A stretch of 64,000 nucleotides of DNA from Oscarella lobularis (taxonomy: Eukaryota; Porifera; Homoscleromorpha; Homosclerophorida; Oscarellidae), in contig NC_089192.1 of assembly GCF_947507565.1 (NCBI RefSeq), forward strand, positions 434,001 to 498,000, read 5' to 3'. Positions 1 to 10,265 of the stretch are shown here, piece after piece. The position numbers were made by a program, and so were the translations under genes. How positions within the stretch are numbered: the stretch's first letter is position 1; each line of letters starts with the position of its first letter. The notes beneath the pieces were generated by a model. The model had not been told where the DNA came from. It worked only from the letters and a program-made list of their open reading frames with translations, and ran no database searches.

Positions 1-179
1 GTAGTAGTAGTAGTATTAGATGTTGCCTTGGGCCTATCCGTCACGAAAACCGTCTCTATCACTGTGCCACCAATCGTCGTAGCGTCGGTAGTCGAGACGT
101 TGACGACCGTAGACACCGTCGTTGTTGTCTCATTCGTGGTACCGGAATCTACGTAAATGAAATACCAGTAGTCGCGACG

Positions 180-205
180 TTAGTTAGTTAGTTAGTTAGT
201 TAGTA
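180..205. repeat. TTAG simple repeat
   Basis: About six tandem copies of TTAG lie in the presumed intron of the left-edge gene. Read on the minus strand they give CTAACTAAC, which resembles branch-point sequence. Confidence 0.8.
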
Positions 206-258
206 GTACTGATTGTCGATGCAGAAGCTATGGAAGCTGTCGGCGTGGTATCTAAAAA

Positions 259-723
259 TCAAATTACGTTCATCCGACAAACGTATTGCATGATACTTGG
301 AAGTTCTATCGTGAACACGTTTCTCTTGTCGTCTTCAAAGCAGGAAAACTTCCTTGAACTTAGTTCCGATAGGCTTTTGATTAACAGTACGCTTTCCTCT
401 AAACTCCTGTCGATTGGATAAGCGCAAAAGGGCTGCGTCGTCAAATTGGAGATGTCGCAGCAGGGAACGTCTTCATTTCCGCTTTTCCACGAGACGGCAG
501 CGCCTGTCTTAGTATTGCAGCAGATAGCCAAATCGATTGTGCTTGTGCCTTCATTGTTGCACGAGCAATTTCGCGCATCATCGCCAGTGGTTCTGTTTAT
601 AGTCCAGCTCTCCCATTGGTTACTACAGTCAGCTTTGACGGACGAATAGTTTATATGATGAGGACATCCTTGCACTCTGGGAACCGTTAGTAGCAGAGTG
701 ATTTGCACTGCGTTAGAATTCAC
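259..723 (-). CDS. Cys-rich secreted/surface protein, probable 5' exon (partial gene)
   Basis: The product is not recognised. Reading leftward, the frame starts with a signal-peptide-like hydrophobic stretch (ITLLLTVPRVQG), followed by a Cys-rich region of about 130 residues with paired cysteines (CC twice) and N-glycosylation sequons (NYS, NRT). This suggests an extracellular domain. At about 1-150 on the same strand there is an open Thr/Ser/Val-rich stretch (for example ETTTTVSTVVNVSTT), typical of an O-glycosylated stalk. It is probably the next exon of the same gene, running off the left edge. A possible donor GTAATT lies at 267 and a possible acceptor TTACGTAG at about 149, but their phases do not match in the Thr-rich frame, so the splice is unresolved. 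No database family is claimed. Confidence 0.4.
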   Translation of the reverse strand: MNSNAVQITLLLTVPRVQGCPHHINYSSVKADCSNQWESWTINRTTGDDARNCSCNNEGTSTIDLAICCNTKTGAAVSWKSGNEDVPCCDISNLTTQPFCAYPIDRSLEESVLLIKSLSELSSRKFSCFEDDKRNVFTIELPSIMQYVCRMNVI

Positions 724-1287
724 GGTAGGAGAACGAAATTCACTGCATGACTTTAGTGCGTACGTAGGATAAAATAGCTGGCGAGAAGTTTTGTCCAGAC
801 CGTCGTCATTTTCTCGAGTTGCTGAGCCACTGCGAGTTAGTAAGAGAGTGGATCTTGGCGAGAACGGTTGTGGTTAAGCTACAAAGAACGCACACAACGT
901 CCTCTGTGTAATCGGGTTAACGAGATGACGTATATCAAGTCACATCCGCAGGCTAGTTCTGGTTGTGTTGTAACTCTATATATTTAAGTCTATAGTACGC
1001 AGAAGGTTACACAATCGCTTTATTTATTCGTTGATACGTTCGCGAACAACTACGAACATAGAAGGACCCCATAGTTATTTATTTGTTGATAGGTCAAACA
1101 TAGAAGGACCCCATAGTGGGACCCCTAAGACTCTACTAGTAACAGGTTCGTTCAATTAATGAACGTAGCGGTATTCAATGGGCTCACAGTGACGTTCATT
1201 TTAGTAGTCGTTCCAGCTCTCATCTGTTGTTCTTAGGGTGAAATTGAGTGTGGGTGGTCTTTCAGTGAAGTCTACTCCTGAGTTCTG
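724..1287. other. Non-coding spacer with a small tandem duplication
   Basis: No convincing exon is visible. Presumably this is the upstream region of the left-edge minus-strand gene. At about 1018-1112 a segment of about 50-60 bp is imperfectly duplicated. Each copy has TTTATT followed by GTTGATA and then ACATAGAAGGACCCCATAGT. Confidence 0.5.
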
Positions 1288-2105
1288 CAAGGTGTTATTT
1301 TATTGATTTTCCCCGCATCAGTTGTTTTGTCGTGTAGTAGTTCCTGACGAGGCAGACGAAGCCATCCCTCTGTGGCCAAGAGCGATAAATAGGCCCTACC
1401 TCTGCAGAGGCTCTAGAGTTGCCTCCCCGCGTAAGGCTGAGCACTGGCGGGTAAATCAGTGACGCCCCTTGGAATTGCACCTGCGAGTGGACTGACATCC
1501 CGGCTGCCACTCGCAGTCCAAGGCTCGGAGCCAGGAGGTTAAACGGGCTCATCCTCCGCGGGGGAGTCTGGAGTGACCCCACGAGTCTTTGACTCACAGC
1601 AGGTGCCCACCTGGCCTTGTCCCGTTTGGGCGAGGGGGTGGATGGAGGAAAGGGGAAACTATGCTAAAATTTTCTTTAACATCCGGGACTTTAATATCCC
1701 GGATGTACGATTTTCAAACAAACATAGTTTCCCCTCTCCTCCATCCACCCCCTCGCCCCAATGGGGCAAGGCCAGGTGGGCACCTGCTGTGAGTCAAAGA
1801 CTCGTGGGGTCACTCCAGACTCCCCCGCGGAGGATGAGCCCGTTTAACCTCCTGGCTCCAAGCCTTGGACTGCGAGTGGCAGCTGGGATGTCAGTCCACT
1901 CGCAGGTGCAATTCCAAGGGGCGTCACTGATTTACCCGCCAGTGCTCAGCCTTACGCGGGGAGGCAACTCTAGAGCCTCTGCAGAGGTAGGGCCTATTTA
2001 TCGCTCTTGGCCACAGAGGGATGGCTGCGTCTGCCTCGTCGGATTGAAGGAACTACTACACGACAAAACAACTGATGCGGGGAGAATTGATAAATAATAC
2101 CTTGA
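1288..2105. mobile_element. Foldback (giant inverted-repeat) element, non-autonomous
   Basis: The right half is close to the reverse complement of the left half over roughly 380 bp per arm. The outer ends match: CAAGGTGTTATTTTATTG at the left, and CTCAAGGTATTATTTATC when the right end is read on the minus strand. Translating either arm outward from the middle gives almost the same accidental peptide, with a few differences such as Phe to Cys near the outer end. The short spacer (about 1665-1720) carries its own hairpin. No transposase frame is present, so the best description is a foldback or MITE-like element. A target-site duplication could not be identified with confidence. Recent origin is inferred from the arm identity. 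Confidence 0.8.
1679..1706. repeat. Hairpin at the tip of the foldback element
   Basis: ACATCCGGGA and its exact reverse complement TCCCGGATGT flank an 8-nt loop, CTTTAATA. The tip of the large palindrome is therefore itself a perfect 10-bp stem. Confidence 0.85.
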
Positions 2106-2747
2106 GCGAGTAGGTGTAGCGGCGCTGAGGATTTCTTCGATTACAGGACGAAATAGCTGATGTGGAGAGACTAAGTACGTTATTAATTAATTAATTAATT
2201 AATTAATTAATTAATTAATTAATACCTTGACAATAGACATGCAAAGCAAATGCATGGATGTTTTCTTTTTATCTGTTTTGAACAATATCCGTCGTTACAC
2301 TATCTGAAATAAAAGAACGCTCAAGAAAAATCGGCGCAGGACCCATTAATTTTAGGCCCCGGATCTGACAAAAAATCTTTACCTTTTACGCTTTACTCTT
2401 GAGCCTTCTGATGGCAGGGTGTAGTCGAAAGGCAGACAAGCGGTCGAAAATGTGCAAGCGCAAGTGGAAAGTGAGAGCCGGGGACGCAGCCTCGAAAACG
2501 GGGCCTCACCTAAAATCGATCATCGAAAAGCCGTAAAAGAATTCGTGAAAGCGTTAACTTACATTAGAAAAGACTAAACTGCTTCGGAAAAGGAGAAAAC
2601 TGCAAGAAAAAGTCGAGACCGGTGAGACGATGACGAACAGCGCGCTGAGGCAATTAAGATAACTTCCCGGACTACCCGTAGTGACGTCAATATGATTATC
2701 CTACACAATAATTATTAATTAGTAGCAATGAAACTTCCAAAAAAACA
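2106..2747. other. Non-coding spacer with a TTAA simple repeat
   Basis: No exon is visible. The segment holds a run of TTAA/ATTA repeats at about 2180-2222. The rest is presumably the 3' flank of the minus-strand gene that ends at 2748. Confidence 0.5.
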
Positions 2748-3809
2748 CTAGTTAGAACTGAAGTAGCAGATAGCAGCTGCCAAAGCAGAAAAAAGCCTCA
2801 CAGTTATATGAATTAGATCCAGCTCATTGAGAGCCTCATGCCTTCCCCGAGTCCCCTCCCCTTTGGCCTCAACTAACACAGTTTCATCCCCATCACTTTC
2901 AGCAATGGGAACAGAAACGGCTACGAGAACCTCGTCTTTACCTTCTTCAATATCGTCTAAAGAATCGTTTGAAAAAACAGTTGGCGCTTTTCCTTTGACA
3001 GCTGAATCAGACGGTTGTCGTTCGTCCAGGGAACTTTGAACTTGAGTCTGTGCAACCACGACTACCTTCTCCTTCTCCTCCTCCTTTTTCTCATACAGCC
3101 CCCTCACTCCGCCGACAATCAAAGGCACAGGAAGCCAAACGTGATAGAGTCTCAATCGCATTCCATGTGATACAACAACACTCCCTTTTCCCTTAGCCAA
3201 TGAGCCACCCTGTCGATTCGAACAATCGAAGCACTGCGGATAGAAACGCTGCTCTAGCGCATTCCCACCGCGTTCTACGACGGCACTCGGCGGCTGATGA
3301 TCGGCGACGTAGCGTGCAGCGCGTCGACCGCAACTATGGCAACCGTGACGTTTACCGATCGCCTGAACGGCCTCCTTTTCGACTCGCGTCGCGTATTCGT
3401 GGCCTTTGGGAGCGGCTATTGATTGGCGTGCAAACGATCCCGGTCGAAAGAGATCGCTCGGGAGAACGGCGCGAAAACGGCCGCCGAAGAGGAGAAACGT
3501 CGCTATTGAGCCGCCGCCGAAGAGCGCGATGTCGGTCGTGACTTGCGAAAAGCGGAGAGAGATCGTCGGAGAAGCGATTCGGGTTGAATTGAGACGATTT
3601 GCCGCTTTCAAAGAGGCGACCGTTGAGAGTGAGGCGAATGTCCCGGCTGTAACGACAGAAACGAAGCCGACGAGCGATGCGACGATGCCACGGCCTGACG
3701 TGAGGCGTAGAGGAGCAAAAACAAAGGTTTGACCCGCGGCGAGGACGACGGGAAAGGCAGCTGAACCGAGAGCAGACGCAACGAGAGCTTCGCCTATGTT
3801 GACGTCCAT
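2748..3809 (-). CDS. Uncharacterised membrane protein with Cys/His zinc-site-like motif
   Basis: A single exon of 353 codons. The start was chosen as the first Met after the repeat array (MDVNIGEALVAS), with CACGTG four bases upstream. Two strongly hydrophobic segments lie at about residues 8-32 and 41-65, with a weaker one at about 93-110. Next come an amphipathic stretch (PKGHEYATRVEKEAVQAIGK) and a compact motif HGCHSCG, then ADHQPP, then FYPQCFDCSNRQGG. This order resembles a treble-clef or HNH-like zinc site. A further hydrophobic segment (YHVWLPVPLIVGGV) precedes an acidic, Lys/Glu-rich tail and a hydrophobic C-terminus. I think similar unnamed proteins exist in other invertebrates but cannot name a family, and no function is asserted. 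The regular composition and intact motif argue that this is a real gene. The frame stays open upstream into the minisatellite, which I regard as accidental. Confidence 0.7.
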   Translation of the reverse strand: MDVNIGEALVASALGSAAFPVVLAAGQTFVFAPLRLTSGRGIVASLVGFVSVVTAGTFASLSTVASLKAANRLNSTRIASPTISLRFSQVTTDIALFGGGSIATFLLFGGRFRAVLPSDLFRPGSFARQSIAAPKGHEYATRVEKEAVQAIGKRHGCHSCGRRAARYVADHQPPSAVVERGGNALEQRFYPQCFDCSNRQGGSLAKGKGSVVVSHGMRLRLYHVWLPVPLIVGGVRGLYEKKEEEKEKVVVVAQTQVQSSLDERQPSDSAVKGKAPTVFSNDSLDDIEEGKDEVLVAVSVPIAESDGDETVLVEAKGEGTRGRHEALNELDLIHITVRLFSALAAAICYFSSN

Positions 3810-3852
3810 TAACACGTGACGATCGCGTACGCTAATGACATTTGAAAAAGTC

Positions 3853-6800
3853 ACCGCCAGCAGGCGAGTACTCAGCAGGAGGTGTATATATTCCGGCAGG
3901 CGGTGTATATATTCCGGCAAGCGGTGTACGTACTCCGCCAGCAGGCGGTGTATATATTCCGGCAGGCGGTGTATATATTCCGGCAAGCGGTGTACGTACT
4001 CCGCCGGCAGGCGGTGTATATATTCCGGCAGGCGCTGTACGTACTCCGCCAGAGGGCGGTGTATATATTCCGGCAGGCGGTGTATATATTCCGGCAAGCG
4101 GTGTACGTACTCCGCCTGTAGGCGGTGTATATATTCCCGTAGGCGGTGAACGTACTCCGCCTGTAGGCGGTGTATATATTCCGGTAGGCGGTGTACGTAC
4201 TCCGCCTGTAGGCGGTGTATATATTCCGGCAAGCGGTGTACGTACTCCGCCGGCAGGCGGTGTATATATTCCGGCAGGCGGTGTACGTACTCCGCCAGCA
4301 GGCGGTGTATATATTCCGGCAGGCGGTGTACGTACTCCACCGGCAGGCGGTGTATATATTCCGGCAGGCGGTGTACGTACTCCGCCGGCAGGCGGTGTAC
4401 GTACTCCGCCGGCAGGCGGTGTATATATTCCGGCAGGCGCTGTACGTACTCCGCCAGAGGGCGGTGTATATATTCCGGCAGGCGGTGTATATATTCCGGC
4501 AAGCGGTGTACGTACTCCGCCAGCCGGCGGTGTATATATTCCGGCAGGCGGTGTATATATTCCGGCAAGCGGTGTACGTACTCCGCCTGTAGGCGGTGTA
4601 TATATTCCGGTAGGCGGTGTACGTACTCCGCCTGTAGGCGGTGTATATATTCCGGCAGGCGCTGTACGTACTCCGCAAGAGGGCGGTGCATATTCCGGCA
4701 GGCGGTGTATATATTCCGGCAAGCGGTGTGTACGTACTCCGCCAGCAGGCGGTGTATATATTCCGGCAGGCGGTGTATATATTCCGGCAGGCGGTGTACG
4801 TACTCCGCCGGTAGGCGGTGTATATATTCCGGCAAGCGCTGTACGTACTCCACCAGCAGGCGGTGTATATATTCCGGCAAGCGGTGTACGCACTCCGCCG
4901 GCAGGCGGTGTATATATTCCGGCAAGCGGTGTACGTACTCCGCCGGCAGGCGGTGTATATATTCCGGCAAGCGGTGTACGTACTCCGCCGGCAGGCGGTG
5001 TATATATTCCGGCAGGCGGTGTATATATTCAGGAGCGGTGTACGTACTCCGCCAGAAGGCGGTGTATATATTCCGGCAGGCGGTGTACGTACTCCGCCAG
5101 AAGGCGGTGTATATATTCCGGCAAGCGCTGTACGTACTCCACCAGCAGGCGGTGTATATATTCCGGCAAGCGGTGTACGCACTCCGCCGGCAGGCGGTGT
5201 ATATATTCCGGCAAGCGGTGTACGTACTCCGCCGGCAGGCGGTGTATATATTCCGGCAAGCGGTGTACGTACTCCGCCGGCAGGCGGTGTATATATTCCG
5301 GCAGGCGGTGTATATATTCAGGAGCGGTGTACGTACTCCGCCAGAAGGCGGTGTATATATTCCGGCAGGCGGTGTACGTACTCCGCCAGCAGGCGGTGTA
5401 TATATTCCGGAGGGCGGTGTACGTACTCCGCCAGCAGGCGGTGTATATATTCCGGAGGGCGGTGTACGTACTCCGCCGGCAGGCGTGTATATATTCCGGC
5501 AAGCGGTGTACGTACTCCGCCAGCAGGCGGTGTATATATTCCGGCAGGCGGTGTACGTACTCCGCCAGCAGGCGGTGTATATATTCCGGCAGGCGGTGTA
5601 CGTACTCCACCGGCAGGCGGTGTATATATTCCGGCAGGCGGTGTACGTACTCCGCCAGCAGGCGGTGTATATATTCCGGCAGGCGGTGTACGTACTCCAC
5701 CGGCAGGCGGTGTATATATTCCGGCAGGCGGTGTACGTACTCCGCCAGCAGGCGGTGTATATATTCCGGAGGGCGGTGTACGTACTCCGCCAGCAGGCGG
5801 TGTATATATTCCGGAGGGCGGTGTACGTACTCCGCCGGCAGGCGTGTATATATTCCGGCAAGCGGTGTACGTACTCCGCCAGCAGGCGGTGTATATATTC
5901 CGGCAGGCGGTGTACGTACTCCGCCAGCAGGCGGTGTATATATTCCGGCAGGCGGTGTACGTACTCCGCCGGCAGGCGGTGTATATATTCCGGCAGGCGG
6001 TGTACGTACTCCGCCAGCAGGCGGTGTATATATTCCGGCAGGCGGTGTACGTACTCCACCGGCAGGCGGTGTATATATTCCGGCAGGCGGTGTACGTACT
6101 CCGCCGGCAGGCGGTGTACGTACTCCGCCGGCAGGCGGTGTATATATTCCGGCAGGCGCTGTACGTACTCCGCCAAAGGGCGGTGTATATATTCCGGCAG
6201 GCGGTGTATATATTCCGGCAAGCGGTGTACGTACTCCGCCGGCAGGCGGTGTATATATTCCGGCAGGCGCTGTACGTACTCCGCCAGAGGGCGGTGTATA
6301 TATTCCGGCAGGCGGTGTATATATTCCGGCAGGCGGTGTACGTACTCCGCCGGTAGGCGGTGTATATATTCCGGCAGGCGCTGTACGTACTCCGCCAGCA
6401 GGCGGTGTATATATTCCGGCAGGCGGTGTATATATTCCGGCAGGCGGTGTATATATTCCGGCAGGTGGTGTACGTACTCCACCAGCAGGCGCTGTATATA
6501 TTCCGGCAAGCGGTGTACGTACTCCGCCGGCAGGCGGTGTATATATTCCGGCAAGCGGTGTACGTACTCCGCCAGCCGGCGGTGTATATATTCCGGCAGG
6601 CGGTGTATATATTCCGGCAAGCGGTGTACGTACTCCGCCTGTAGGCGGTGTATATATTCCGGTAGGCGGTGTACGTACTCCGCCTGTAGGCGGTGTATAT
6701 ATTCCGGCAAGCGGTGTATATATTACGGCAAGGGGTGTATATATTCCGGGAAGCGGTGCACGTACTCCGCCGGCAGGCGGTGTATATATTCCGGCAAGCG

Positions 6801-7056
6801 GTGTACGTACTCCGCCGGCAGGCGGTGTATATATTCCGGCAGGCGTGTACGTACTCCGCCAGCAGGCGGTGTATATATTCCGGCAGGCGGTGTACGTACT
6901 CCGCCAGCAGGCGGTGTATATATTCCGGCTGGCGGTGTACGTACTCCGCCAGCAGGCGGTGTATATATTCCGGCAAGCGGTGTACGTACTCCGCCAGCAG
7001 GCGGTGTATATATTCCGGCAGGCGGTGTATATATTCCGGCAGGCGGTGTATATATG
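3853..7056. repeat. 45-bp minisatellite (21 + 24 bp half-units), about 3.2 kb
   Basis: Roughly 70 units. Each joins a 21-bp half beginning GGCGGTGTATATATTCC to a 24-bp half beginning GGCGGTGTACGTACTCC, with variants GGCAGG, GGCAAG, GTAGG and AGAGGG at the joints. Neither half has a stop codon in any frame, so frames of hundreds of codons run along both strands. Each long frame drifts between three different repeat peptides (for example PEYIHRL, NIYTACR and GIYTPPAG). This shows indels that are not multiples of three, and so no selection for a protein. GTACGTAC and CCGCCGGCAGGCGG are self-complementary and could fold. The array begins about 45 bp upstream of the ATG of the minus-strand gene at 2748-3809. 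Confidence 0.95.
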
Positions 7057-7359
7057 GCAGTGTATGTACCTTCGATTGAAAGAGACACACGAACTTTCCA
7101 GAAAGGAGGCGATGAGAACTTGGCGAAGAGCGACGTGATTCAGCTTTCGATGCGTCGATCGCAAAGCGATGTAGTGCTTGTTCGTCGAACGTGGTCTCGA
7201 TTCTTCGACATTTCCTCAGTTGGTTTCCCAAAGGGAGATCCCGCTCCCCGTTTCCTGTTCATTCTCGACGGCTGCGGAGTCTTTGTCTTTCCTTTGCTGT
7301 TCATGGTCCTTTTCAGCCGACTCCTTCTTCATTTCGACGTCTTTCCGTGCGTTGGACGC
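7057..7359. other. Spacer between the minisatellite and the LRR gene, possible 3' exon
   Basis: No clear gene. On the minus strand, an acceptor-like TACGTGTAG at about 7360 precedes a Lys/Glu-rich open stretch (KDVEMKKESAEKDHEQQ) that stops at 7216-7218. It could be a last exon of the LRR gene, but the phase does not match the best donor in that gene. Confidence 0.3.
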
Positions 7360-8365
7360 CTACACGTACGGGAATGTTCCCCTACCTAATGAATAAACGC
7401 TAGAACATGTTTCCCTACCTGGAAGATCTAGGTGAAGGGCGTAGAGGTACTTTAGATTCCGTTCAATTCCAAGATCTTTCACGAAGAGAAGAATTTGGCG
7501 AAGATTCGATAGGCCCGAGACGTCCAAGTGGGTCAATCCGGATCCCCTGCGTTCGACAATGGCATGAGCAACGTCCCATCCAATAAGAGTTCCGGCGTCT
7601 TTTATCCATCCCAGGTCAAGAAACGTCAACAATGAGAGGCAATCAAATGCTTCTCTGAACGTGAATAAGACCTTTCCTTTGTCGACTACTGATAGTACTG
7701 AAGCCTTAGCAACTGGGAGGTCACGCACTGATAAATAGTCGAGTTTCTGCGTCTGGCGAATTCCCGGGAGTATGGACAAGAAATTGAGTTTGGCGCATTC
7801 CGAGACGTCCAGAGTCGTCAGAGATTCGCCGAGCATCTGACAAATGAGCAGGACGTCGTCGACAGCAACGCACGTGTTGCTCAATTTCAAGGACGACAGT
7901 TCAACAAATTGAACAATGCGTTTGAACTCAAACGCAGGATTGTCCAAACCGATCGCGGCGAAGGAGCGCAAAGACGAGCGGCTCGGGCTCAAATTTTTCC
8001 CATAGGGCGTTGGTCACGTGATCAACGTAAGAGCAGTCGAAATCGACGAGACCGGAGATGGGTGGAAGACGGCGGAATTCGTCGAATGTCATTTGCGTCA
8101 GGTGCAGCTGCAACGAACCGAGGCGTCGTTCCGACTGGCTCAGCAAAAACGACAGTATGCGAGCGCTCAGGGTCCCCTCTTCTGATAGTTTGTCAACCAA
8201 TTGGGTTGCGATCACGTAGGGAAGTTCGTCGCTTCCTTTGCGCGACAGGACGCGCTCCAGCCGCTCCGGAACGAGTTCAGGACGAAAGCTCGTTCGAATT
8301 GAGTAGACGGGCAAGCGCGTTTTGCAGAGATTAGAGATGCAAAGATCGCCAAGACTGTCCGCCAT
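7360..8365 (-). CDS. ZYG11/ZER1-like leucine-rich-repeat protein, short form
   Basis: The start is the Met of MADSLGDLCISNL, which resembles the N-terminal helix of ZYG11-family proteins. These are substrate receptors of Cullin-2 ubiquitin ligases. Exon 1 (8365-8018) and exon 2 (7926-7360) lie in different frames. A 91-nt intron (GTGACC to TTTGAG) joins them in phase and gives about 304 aa. Irregular LRRs follow: SSLKLSNT, TTLDVSECAKLNFLS, LDYLSVRDLPVAK, LTFLDLGWI and LTHLDVSGLSNL. This matches the LRR half of ZYG11/ZER1, but the C-terminal armadillo half of the vertebrate proteins (about 750 aa) is missing. A possible donor CCAG/GTAGGG at 7419 could extend the gene, so the C-terminus is uncertain. 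CACGTG lies at 8372, just upstream of the ATG. Confidence 0.65.
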
Positions 8366-8490
8366 GTTTCCCACGTGTCGATATAGCGCGGCGCTATAGG
8401 TCTCCGGACAGGCACGTGACGGCGGCGTGCATCGGTCGATCATGTCCAAACACGGGCAAAGAAGTATATTGACTTTTGCAAAAAAACTTT

Positions 8491-10152
8491 TTATGACGTG
8501 GCAACATGCAAACGTCTGACTGTCGGCACCATTTGTATTCCTCGATATTCCAAGGGAGCGCTAAAATCTAAGACACAGTATCCAATGAAGATAATGAAAG
8601 TATTAGATATATGTATTCTCACCACATTTGAAGTCAGGCACGTGCCCGAGTATTTCCCTATGACCTCCCATTGCAAGTAGACGAAGAAGCGCTCCGCAGG
8701 TGGCCGTGATTTCCTCTTGCTGCTGAGGAGTAAGCACGTCCTGTATGCGTATCATATCAAGCTGAAAAAAAAATAATCAATGAAGTGGGAAGCAGAAAAG
8801 GAGTCTACCTCGCAAGGATCAGCAATTCCTGTTGAGTCAGGAAGAAAGAACCCTGCAGCCATAATCGAAAAGAACCGTCTACCAAAAAAATAAAACTTTA
8901 AAACCCAGACACTTTTTCATCAAGAAAACCCAAGGGTGGCTTACCTGAATGCATCACCTATGGGAAGAGGAGCGCGAGGATGAGCGTAGATCAGATGATG
9001 AGCCTGCAAGACGTCATTGAAATTCTCAAATTATTCAAGCACTTCTACTACCAGAACTTCGCACTGCCACGAAGTGATGATAGACAGCTGAGGCACGCGC
9101 AATCGAATATCCTTTAGAAGTCTCGCAAGAAGTTTGACACTGAAAATACTATTCAAGTCGTCAGAATTGTGTGAGTGAATTGTGCTTACTCCATATCCGT
9201 CACGTTCTCGTCCATCCAACGCACGTGTCTTATAGCAGCCAAGCCCAAATCCACGTCCTCACTAGCAACTAATCCAAATAAAAAAATGAAGTCAATTTTT
9301 AGTTGTCTCTCACTTTGATTCTCGCTGCCTCCTTCTTCGTCGTCGTCGTTCGTACGCATTTTGTTGGCAAGGCAACACGAATAGACGACAATCTGCAAGT
9401 CTTCGCAAGCCAAAGTGAACCCTAAGGAAAAAAAAATCGAAAAGACTGAATAATCAAACGAATAATTCGCCTCACTTGATCCATCCCTCGAAAAAACAAC
9501 CACATCTAAAAATAATAAATCAATTCACGTGAAAATAAGATAACATAAGAGTACCTTGATCGGGTTCATCTCCCTTGAGAGCTTCTTCAATGCGAGAAGC
9601 CAACTTCTCGACAGCGGCAACTAAAAATTGATTAATTAATTTAATTAATTAATTAATGAAAAAATGTTCTTTTACAGGTCGGCCATTCACTGAAAACGAC
9701 GACGACGTCGCCGACGCCGTGACCGGCGAGAATCGTTCCCTTTCGATGCGAACCGACGGCGCGAATTTCCTCGATTCCGATTCCGTCCATCGTCTCGTTC
9801 TTTCGCATCGCGTCTTCGACGGTCGTCGTGACGCCGCGAATGAACGACGCTAATCCGTCCTGGGGGGGAAAAGAAATTTCGTTAGTCACGTGCGACTCTT
9901 TTGACATCTCCGTGCCTTTTCCTCTTTCGACGGCATTAGATCGTCGATTCGCTCTCGGATTGCTTCTGTTAGCGCTTCGTCGACGGGTGCGGGATTGACG
10001 TGCGGAAAGAGGACGTCTGCGTCAGTTAGATCGAATGGCGTGTAGAGTTGAAGCGGTCTAAAGCGATGTTTTTGGCTTTTTCTACTGGAATGGACGGCTC
10101 TGCTCACTCGGGATTCCAGTATTCGGGTTCTTCTGCACGTTCTGATTCCCAT
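8491..10152 (-). CDS. ILF2: ILF2/NF45 (DZF domain, dsRNA-binding complex subunit)
   Basis: A many-exon gene. Read leftward, the pieces follow human ILF2: PFDLTDADVLFPHVNPAP (PFDFYLCEMAFPRVKPAP in ILF2), GIEEIRAVGSHRKGT, AGHGVGDVVVVF, LGLAAIRHVRWMDENV, VKLLARLLKDIRLRVP, AHHLIYAHPRAPLP, IMAAGFFLPDSTGIADPC, LLRLLAMGGHREILG and PLEYRGIQMVPTV. Exons I could phase: 9268-9190, 9139-9052, 9003-8945, 8878-8809, 8761-8623 and 8567-8491 (stop at 8491). Upstream exons lie at about 9859-9675, 9620-9555, 9505-9480 and 9421-9317. NF45 pairs with NF90/NF110 through its DZF fold, a catalytically dead nucleotidyltransferase, and acts in RNA metabolism. The first exon and start (10152) are the weakest part: the N-terminal residues there do not resemble ILF2. 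The gene is divergent from TMEM147, with starts about 113 bp apart. Confidence 0.9.
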
Positions 10153-10265
10153 TCACTAAAAGACGGCGTGAAAAATTAGGAAAATCGCACGAGAAAACGT
10201 GCCTGAAGTCCATCTTGAGTATTGCCCGGATAACGTACAGTGTTTTGGCGATTGCAGACGAGAAA
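10153..10265. promoter_or_regulatory. Bidirectional promoter region, ILF2 / TMEM147
   Basis: Only 113 bp separate the predicted start codons of two divergent genes, so the core promoters must overlap. No TATA box was recognised. The role is inferred from gene geometry. Confidence 0.5.

Noticed and set aside
1573-2097. Protein-coding gene in the foldback element
   Set aside because: The same peptide is encoded by both inverted arms and has no family resemblance. It is explained by the palindrome.
2748-6710. A 1320-residue protein made of PEYIHRLPAEYVHRL-like repeats fused to the membrane protein
   Set aside because: The 45-bp unit has no stop in any frame, and the repeat peptide changes frame several times along the reading frame. 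The fusion is a by-product of repeat composition.
7926-8020. Frameshift in the ZYG11-like gene
   Set aside because: A 91-nt GT-AG intron (8017-7927) joins the two frames in phase, so no frameshift is needed.
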